From contig WBUL01000001.1 of assembly GCA_008933735.1 (NCBI GenBank), positions 154,057 through 218,056 of the forward strand: DNA of 64,000 bases. The letters run 5' to 3'. Positions within the stretch are counted from its first letter, which is position 1; every line of letters starts with the position of its first letter. The notes beneath the pieces were generated by a model that saw only the letters and a list, made by a program, of their open reading frames with translations, did no database searches and was not told the origin of the DNA. Of the stretch, positions 59,105 through 64,000 are shown in pieces. Position numbers and translations under genes: made by a program. The DNA is from Anaerolineae bacterium. GTDB taxonomy: Bacteria; Chloroflexota; Anaerolineae; Aggregatilineales; J027.

Positions 59105-59943
59105 CAGGGTTTTTTCCTCAAGGTTGCCACCCCCAGACCTCCAGGGCCAAAATGTGTCGCAATCGCCGACGATGCACACACAGTCACTGTATGAGGTGGC
59201 GCAATATCTGCCAGTTCTTCTTGCATCGATATGGCTAATTCGGCATTATCCAGGTGCAAGATTGCCAACCGTTCAAGTGGAGCTTCCTGCCGCGCTTTGG
59301 CGACCAGCTCTTTTAGCGCGTTTTTGAAGGTGCGGACTCGCCCATCCTGAGTGACCGCGCCGCCTTTGACCATCACCAGAGGTTTGATTTGCAGCAAAGT
59401 GCCCATCCCGGCAATCACCCAGTTAATGCGCCCGCTGCGGCGCAGAAACTCCAGGGTCTCCGGGGAAGCCCAGAGAGTCGAGCGCTGCTTCGCGGAGTCA
59501 ACCTCTTCCAGAATCGTACTGAGCTCTCTGCCCTGCTCCGCCATTTCTGCTGCCATAATCGCAATCCATCCAGCAGCCATGCTGACCAGCCCGGTATCCA
59601 CCACCGTGATTTTTTCCGGCGCAACGGCTTTTGAGGCCACCAGGGCGCTGCTAAAAATCCCGCTGAGCGTGCTGGAAAGATGGAAGGAGATAATATGATC
59701 CGCCTCCTGGAGGAGTTCTTCGTAGACGACTTCCGCTTCGCCCGGTGGGAATGCTGCTGTCGTAGGGATCGTATTTGAACTTCGGAGACGGCGGTACAAT
59801 TCCTCTTTGGTAATACTAACACCATCATCCTTGAGGCTTTCTAAGCCGAAATGAATGTAGGCGGGCAGCATACGAATATTATGCTTTGCGAGCAGTTCCT
59901 CTGGAACATCGCAGGTACTGTCAGTCACCACACGCACACGCAT
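59104..59943 (-). CDS. DegV-family fatty-acid-binding protein (FakB-like), copy 1
   Basis: 279 residues. The DegV fold is shown by TDSTCDVPEE at the N-terminus, FHLSSTLSGIFSSALVA (lipid-head binding Ser/Thr) near 80 and VVDTGLVSMAAGW near 115. FakB proteins present a bound fatty acid to FakA for phosphorylation. TAATG links it to the second DegV gene and TGATG links it to recG. Confidence 0.9.
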   Translation of the reverse strand: MRVRVVTDSTCDVPEELLAKHNIRMLPAYIHFGLESLKDDGVSITKEELYRRLRSSNTIPTTAAFPPGEAEVVYEELLQEADHIISFHLSSTLSGIFSSALVASKAVAPEKITVVDTGLVSMAAGWIAIMAAEMAEQGRELSTILEEVDSAKQRSTLWASPETLEFLRRSGRINWVIAGMGTLLQIKPLVMVKGGAVTQDGRVRTFKNALKELVAKARQEAPLERLAILHLDNAELAISMQEELADIAPPHTVTVCASSAIATHFGPGGLGVATLRKKP

Positions 59944-60818
59944 TAAAAATCGTCCTCTTCTTCCTCTTCACCCTCAAGGATAAATAAACCGGTGGCATCT
60001 GGGCCCAGGAACGAGGCCAGCGTCGGGCCATACAACAACGCGGGAAAATTCCGGCGCGAAAGGTGCGCGGCTAATCTGTCCTGCAAAATCCGCACAGCTT
60101 CTGTTGTGAAGGGTGAATTTTGTACGATGATGAGTTTGTCGATGGTCTCAAATTCCGCAACATATTCCACCAGCTTGTCCACCGCCTGGGCACGACTGCG
60201 GACTTTTTCCATGGTCAGCAAAACGCCATCTTCGATAGTTAGAAAGGGCTTAATGCCCAGCATCGCACCCAGCACGGCCTGCGCTTCACCGATTAAACCA
60301 TGTCTCTGAATGGTTTTAAGGGTATCCACATAGAAAATACAGTAAGTGCGGGAGACCGCACCACGAACCATCCGCACCGCTTCATCATACGACTCACCCT
60401 GCTCCACTGCCTGTGCGGCCAGTTCGGCCAGCATCCCAAGTCCCGCACTGGTGGTTTTGCTGTCAATCACGGCAACATCACAGCGCCCCATAACCGACTG
60501 GGAAGCGATTTTAGCGTTATCCCAGGAACTACCCATCGCCCGTGAATGATGCAGCGAAATTACTTTATCCGTATCATAAGCGAGGCGGGTATAAACCTCG
60601 GTATATTGCTCAACGGTCGGGCTGATAATTTTTGGCACTGGCAGGTCATCCCGGCTTATGTGGCGTGAATAACTTTCAGCATCCATTTCCACACGTTCCA
60701 GGTAACTTTCCGCACCAAAATCAATGCGCTGGGGAACAACCACAATGCCATGACGATGAATCATTGAAGAGGACGGAAAGTCCGCTGCGCTGTCCACCAC
60801 AATCCGGATTTTGCCCAC
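59943..60818 (-). CDS. DegV-family fatty-acid-binding protein (FakB-like), copy 2
   Basis: 291 residues from GTG 60818. VDSAADFPSS opens the fold and VIDSKTTSAGLGMLA follows near 115. Where copy 1 has the typical SSTLSG loop, this one has HHSRAMGSSWDNA, a clear departure that may alter the lipid or head-group binding. It ends in an acidic tail (EGEEEEEDDF). Two FakBs with different chain preference are known in other bacteria, and the divergence fits that idea. Confidence 0.88.
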   Translation of the reverse strand: MGKIRIVVDSAADFPSSSMIHRHGIVVVPQRIDFGAESYLERVEMDAESYSRHISRDDLPVPKIISPTVEQYTEVYTRLAYDTDKVISLHHSRAMGSSWDNAKIASQSVMGRCDVAVIDSKTTSAGLGMLAELAAQAVEQGESYDEAVRMVRGAVSRTYCIFYVDTLKTIQRHGLIGEAQAVLGAMLGIKPFLTIEDGVLLTMEKVRSRAQAVDKLVEYVAEFETIDKLIIVQNSPFTTEAVRILQDRLAAHLSRRNFPALLYGPTLASFLGPDATGLFILEGEEEEEDDF

Positions 60819-60819
60819 G

Positions 60820-62490
60820 TTATTCGACCCCTAGAATATAGTGATAATGGGGCTGCCCTCCATATACCATGACAAATTCTAAGTCTTCATAGTTTTCTTG
60901 CAGGACTTCAACCAGTTCGGCAACGGTTTTGGGATTCATTTCTGCCCCATAATATAAGGTTACCAGTTCAGCGCTGTCCAAATTGGTTTGCAGAAGCACC
61001 CCTTTTACGGTTTCCGTGAGTTCATCAGCGGCATAGCGGATTTTGCCATCTACGATGCCAATAAACTGCCCATTTTTGACCTTCACCCCATCCAGTTCTA
61101 CAGTGTCAATCGCCCTGGTAATTTCGCCTGTGATCACGTTGTCTTTGGCTTCAGTCATCGCAGCGACAATTTCTTCCAGGTCCCCATCGGGCAGGTAAGA
61201 GAGCATGGCAGCGACCCCCTGCGGAAAAGTCCGCGTAGGAATAACCTCAACATCAATGTCCTCGCAGATCGCTGCGGCCTGTTTTGCCGCCAGAAAGATA
61301 TTTTTGTTATTCGGCAATATAACGACCCGGTTTGTTTGAGTGGCTCTGACAGCTTTTACGATTTCTTCCGTGCTGGGGTTATTGGTCTGGCCGCCTGCGA
61401 CAATGCCAGACACCCCCAGTTCAGCAAAGACCTGGGCCAATCCGTCCCCTGCCGCAACGGCGACCACCGCAATCTCTCCTGGCTGCACCTGATGCAGTTT
61501 AAGTTCCTTTTTTTCCGGTTGTCTGGCTCTTTGTTCGCGCAGGAGCGCTTCATACTGCTCCTGCATGTTTTCCACCACCACATCCGCAATGATACCCTGC
61601 TGCACGCCGTAGCTTATCGGAATACCAGGATCATCAACATGAATATGTACCTTCACCAGCGACTCATTGCCGATGATGACCCCTGAATCCCCCATAGATT
61701 CAATGTCTACTTTGATTTTTGAAACGTTTAACCCCTCACCTTTGATAATAAATTGAACATCGTAGTTATATTTCTCAGATTCAAATAGGGAAAGATCGTG
61801 GGAAATAGCTTCCACCGCGGTCTGAAATTCATCAATTTCTTCAGTTGGGGCGGCGATTTCTTCGCCATGTATCGCTTTTAACATGCCTTCTACGATGTAC
61901 ATCAACCCAGCGCCGCCAGAGTCCACCTTGCCAGCCTCACGTAAGATTGGCAGAAGCTGCGGTGTCCTTTCAAGCGCGTCCCACCCCGCTTTAACAACAT
62001 GTTCCAGCAGCGCTACCAGATTATCATCTGCTTCATAGGCTTCGGCAGCTTCCGTCATTTCCCGGATCACGGTCAGAATAGTGCCTTCGACAGGGGACTG
62101 CACCCCCTGATAAGCCTTATCTGTAGCAAACCGAAGCGCCAGTTTCGCGGCCTTCCCATCAAAGGTTTCCATATCCTTTACTGCTTGGGAAAAACCTGTC
62201 CAGATCTGCGACATAATAGTGCCAGAATTACCGCGAGAACCCATGATCGCGCCATGCGCGATTTGACGGATGATTTCGCCAGCGTGATTGCTGGTCGCAT
62301 CCGCAATCTCCCGGTAAGCATTTTGCATCGTGAGCAGCATGTTTGTGCCTGTGTCGCCGTCTGGCACAGGAAAAACGTTCAGGTCATTGACCGTTTTGTA
62401 ATTGTGCTCTAACCAGATTTTGCCTGCTTCCGCAAGGCGCTTGAAGGTTTGCCCATCACAGACGGTACAGTGTCGAATCGAATCCGCCAT
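60820..62490 (-). CDS. fakA: Fatty-acid kinase subunit A (FakA/YloV, DAK1/DAK2-like)
   Basis: 556 residues. The N-terminal Dak2-type ATP-binding domain has FPVPDGDTGTNMLLTM near 41-56 and GAIMGSRGNSGTIMSQIW. The central and C-terminal parts hold SMGDSGVIIGNESLVKVHIHVDDP and NVVILPNNKNIFLAA-type segments as in YloV proteins. FakA phosphorylates FakB-bound fatty acids to acyl phosphates. It is 1 bp upstream of DegV copy 2 and 32 bp downstream of the Asp23 gene. The first eight residues before the fold contain a CxxC. Confidence 0.93.
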   Translation of the reverse strand: MADSIRHCTVCDGQTFKRLAEAGKIWLEHNYKTVNDLNVFPVPDGDTGTNMLLTMQNAYREIADATSNHAGEIIRQIAHGAIMGSRGNSGTIMSQIWTGFSQAVKDMETFDGKAAKLALRFATDKAYQGVQSPVEGTILTVIREMTEAAEAYEADDNLVALLEHVVKAGWDALERTPQLLPILREAGKVDSGGAGLMYIVEGMLKAIHGEEIAAPTEEIDEFQTAVEAISHDLSLFESEKYNYDVQFIIKGEGLNVSKIKVDIESMGDSGVIIGNESLVKVHIHVDDPGIPISYGVQQGIIADVVVENMQEQYEALLREQRARQPEKKELKLHQVQPGEIAVVAVAAGDGLAQVFAELGVSGIVAGGQTNNPSTEEIVKAVRATQTNRVVILPNNKNIFLAAKQAAAICEDIDVEVIPTRTFPQGVAAMLSYLPDGDLEEIVAAMTEAKDNVITGEITRAIDTVELDGVKVKNGQFIGIVDGKIRYAADELTETVKGVLLQTNLDSAELVTLYYGAEMNPKTVAELVEVLQENYEDLEFVMVYGGQPHYHYILGVE

Positions 62491-62522
62491 AACAATAATC
62501 TTCTACAAAATACCACTATCAC

Positions 62523-62891
62523 TCAGATCGGTTGGTCAGGGGAACTCATGCGTAGATCTTGAACATGAATATTCACCTGGAACACCTTTAAACCTGTGCT
62601 GCTTTCCACATAGTAGCGAATCGAATTGATCAGACTATTCGCAACACTCGCAATATTAGTTCCATATTCAATCACAATATAGACATCTATCGTAAGGGAC
62701 TGATCATTTTCGTCAATAGTCACCTTCACGCCCCGATTCGGGTCGCGGGTGATGGTTGCGGCGATACCCCTGGCACGCGTCGAGGTGGTCATGCCAACCA
62801 CTCCATAAGTATGAGTCGCAGCATAGCTGACCAACGCCGCAATCGTCTGTTTGGAAATTTCAATCACCCCTAAAACCGTGTGTTGAACCAT
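62523..62891 (-). CDS. Asp23/Gls24-family envelope stress protein
   Basis: 122 residues. VLGVIEISKQTIAALVSYAATHTYGVVGM at the N-terminus and VTIDVYIVIEYGTNIASVANSLINSIRYYVESSTGL are typical of YloU/Asp23, which coat the inner face of the membrane in Gram-positive bacteria. It heads the fakA operon and is divergent from rpmB, as in Bacillus-type genomes. Confidence 0.92.
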   Translation of the reverse strand: MVQHTVLGVIEISKQTIAALVSYAATHTYGVVGMTTSTRARGIAATITRDPNRGVKVTIDENDQSLTIDVYIVIEYGTNIASVANSLINSIRYYVESSTGLKVFQVNIHVQDLRMSSPDQPI

Positions 62892-62969
62892 GTACTCAAC
62901 GACTCTCGTATTGATTTCTAGCGTCCCTCTATGGTAGCATGACTGCGCCTTGAGAGAGAGATTTTAACA

Positions 62970-63152
62970 ATGGCTAAGTGTGAATACTGTGGTAAGCATA
63001 CCCAATTCGGGCGTAACAAGAGCTTTTCGCAAAAGCGAACGCCGCGTACTTTTCGTCCAAACCTCCAGAAGACGAAAGTGATCGAAAATGGCAAGCTCGT
63101 CAAACGCACCCTCTGCACTCAGTGCATTCGCACGGCGTCCAAAATGGACTAA
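62970..63152 (+). CDS. rpmB: Ribosomal protein L28 (zinc-binding form)
   Basis: 60 residues. A CxxC pair (CEYCGK near 4 and CTQC near 49) marks the zinc-binding form, and the basic core (TRTFRPNLQKTKVIENGKLVKRTLCTQCI) is intact. The gene is monocistronic with its own terminator. Confidence 0.95.
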   Translation: MAKCEYCGKHTQFGRNKSFSQKRTPRTFRPNLQKTKVIENGKLVKRTLCTQCIRTASKMD

Positions 63153-63170
63153 AACCGTGCTGATCCCGTA

Positions 63171-63208
63171 AAAAGCGCCGGAACATCACTATCCGGCGCT
63201 TTTATTTT
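63171..63208. terminator. Bidirectional terminator overlapping the rpe 3' end
   Basis: AAAAGCGCCGGA/TCCGGCGCTTTT, a 12-bp stem with a 9-nt loop, followed by TTTTATTTT. The right arm is inside rpe codons for its final residues, so the same sequence is coding on the minus strand. Confidence 0.88.
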
Positions 63209-63851
63209 CCAACACGCCGCGCATCGCTCTGATGCCAGCACCAATCCCGCCGTTCGCTCCGAAAACGGATGATCCTGCCACCATCACATTCGCGCCGTTT
63301 TCCACGACAATGCCGATTGTGTCCGCGTCAATACCACCATCGACCAGAATATCAATGCTGCCCGCCATCCGGCGGATTTGCCGCAGCTTGGGCATGACTT
63401 CTGGCAGGAAATCCTGCCCCCCTGCCCCCGGATTGACTGTCATCACGATGATTTCATCCAACAAAGGCAGAACTTCCTGGATCATCACCGCCGGGGTATG
63501 TGGGTTGACCGCAGCCCCCGCTTTTAAGCCGTGTTGTTTGATCTGCTGTAAAATGCGATGTAGATGGGAACAGGCTTCTACGTGCACACTGATAGCGTTT
63601 GCACCGGCGTTTGCCATAACTTCAATATGGTGTTCGGGTTCAACGATCATCAGATGCACATCGAGGGGCAGTTGGGTTACACGCCGTGCTGCTTCCACGA
63701 TCAAGTGACCAAATGAGATGTTGGGAACGAATCGCCCATCCATAACATCAATGTGAATCAGGTCTGCGCCGTTGGCCTCGGCCTCACGGATTTGTTCGCC
63801 CAGACGGGTAAAATCAGCAGCCAGAATCGAGGGGGCGATTTTAATCTTCAC
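63189..63851 (-). CDS. rpe: Ribulose-phosphate 3-epimerase
   Basis: 220 residues from GTG 63851. It interconverts ribulose- and xylulose-5-phosphate. IAPSILAADFTRLG, HIDVMDGRFVPNISFG, VHLMIVEPEHH, VMTVNPGAGGQ and DILVDGGIDADTI give the TIM-barrel metal and phosphate sites. The stop lies within the terminator shared with rpmB. Confidence 0.96.
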   Translation of the reverse strand: MKIKIAPSILAADFTRLGEQIREAEANGADLIHIDVMDGRFVPNISFGHLIVEAARRVTQLPLDVHLMIVEPEHHIEVMANAGANAISVHVEACSHLHRILQQIKQHGLKAGAAVNPHTPAVMIQEVLPLLDEIIVMTVNPGAGGQDFLPEVMPKLRQIRRMAGSIDILVDGGIDADTIGIVVENGANVMVAGSSVFGANGGIGAGIRAMRGVLENKSAG

Positions 63852-63921
63852 AAAAAATTCCCTATCAAATGTAAGGAGCTATGTTACATTTTACATGAGT
63901 AAAAATCAATAAGTCGCCGCT

Positions 63922-64000
63922 ATGATCAAAGTCGAACACCTGGCAAAGACCTTCAAGCAGTTCGAAGCCGTCAAAGACATTTCCTTCACCGCCCATGATG
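63922..64000 (+). CDS. ABC transporter ATPase, 5' part only
   Basis: An ATG at 63922 opens 26 codons to the window edge: IKVEHLAKTFKQFEAVKDISFT, the first strand pattern of ABC ATPases such as ABC-2/NatA types. Walker A would follow outside the window. Confidence 0.7.
   Translation, partial: MIKVEHLAKTFKQFEAVKDISFTAHD

Overview
This window looks like a chromosomal segment of a bacterium from the Terrabacteria side of the tree, most plausibly a Chloroflexota (Anaerolineae-like) lineage. The inference rests on gene content: an Asp23/FakA/FakB/RecG/CoaD/RpmF/FabD block as in monoderm bacteria, no lipopolysaccharide genes, a UDP-sulfoquinovose synthase, many GAF-type histidine kinases with NarL/LuxR regulators, and several secreted or lipoprotein-like proteins. 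It is gene-dense, with many 1-4 nt start/stop overlaps. I see no rRNA, insertion sequence, prophage or CRISPR array.

Layout. 1-4095 (minus): an operon of glycosyltransferase, DUF3891 protein, response regulator, NAD-dependent epimerase and a truncated TolB-like propeller. 4191-7431: an AAA+ ATPase, then a divergent response regulator/histidine kinase pair. 7428-11462 (minus): a polar amino-acid ABC transporter whose permease carries a six-module Cys-repeat domain and whose binding protein has a long C-terminal extension. 11556-14644: a pteridine-reductase-like SDR, a DinB-like protein, a tandemly duplicated HTH protein, an M23 peptidase, tRNA-Arg and a membrane protein. 14740-15125 (minus): tmRNA. 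15278-17814: a carbamoyltransferase operon with three small membrane proteins. 18350-21479: polyphosphate kinase and an acidic, membrane-anchored TPR-like protein. 21526-22743: metK.

22916-28059 is a chain of five genes linked by 1-4 nt overlaps: PfkB kinase, endonuclease III, histidine kinase, PIG-L deacetylase, histidine kinase. greA follows, with its own promoter and a leader hairpin, then a kinase-like protein lacking the phospho-acceptor histidine. 29850-33806 is a TPP-riboswitch-controlled thiamine transporter (thiBPQ). 33803-48085 is mostly envelope-related: two paralogous large GT-C-like membrane proteins, DUF362, an FAD oxidoreductase, an FGE-like lipoprotein, an SGNH protein, a cytochrome c/sugar dehydrogenase fusion and a TIM-barrel glycosidase-like protein. 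48160-53274 holds a nuclease/lamin-tail lipoprotein, HAD hydrolase, DUF983 protein, tRNA-Val, a NarL-type kinase and sqdB.

53314-64000 is core housekeeping: fabD, rpmF, a coiled-coil protein, coaD, recG, two DegV/FakB proteins, FakA, Asp23, rpmB, rpe and the start of an ABC ATPase. FakA, two fatty-acid-binding DegV proteins and FabD together suggest exogenous fatty-acid activation coupled to lipid synthesis. The strongest candidate for something undescribed is the amino-acid transporter at 7428-11462.
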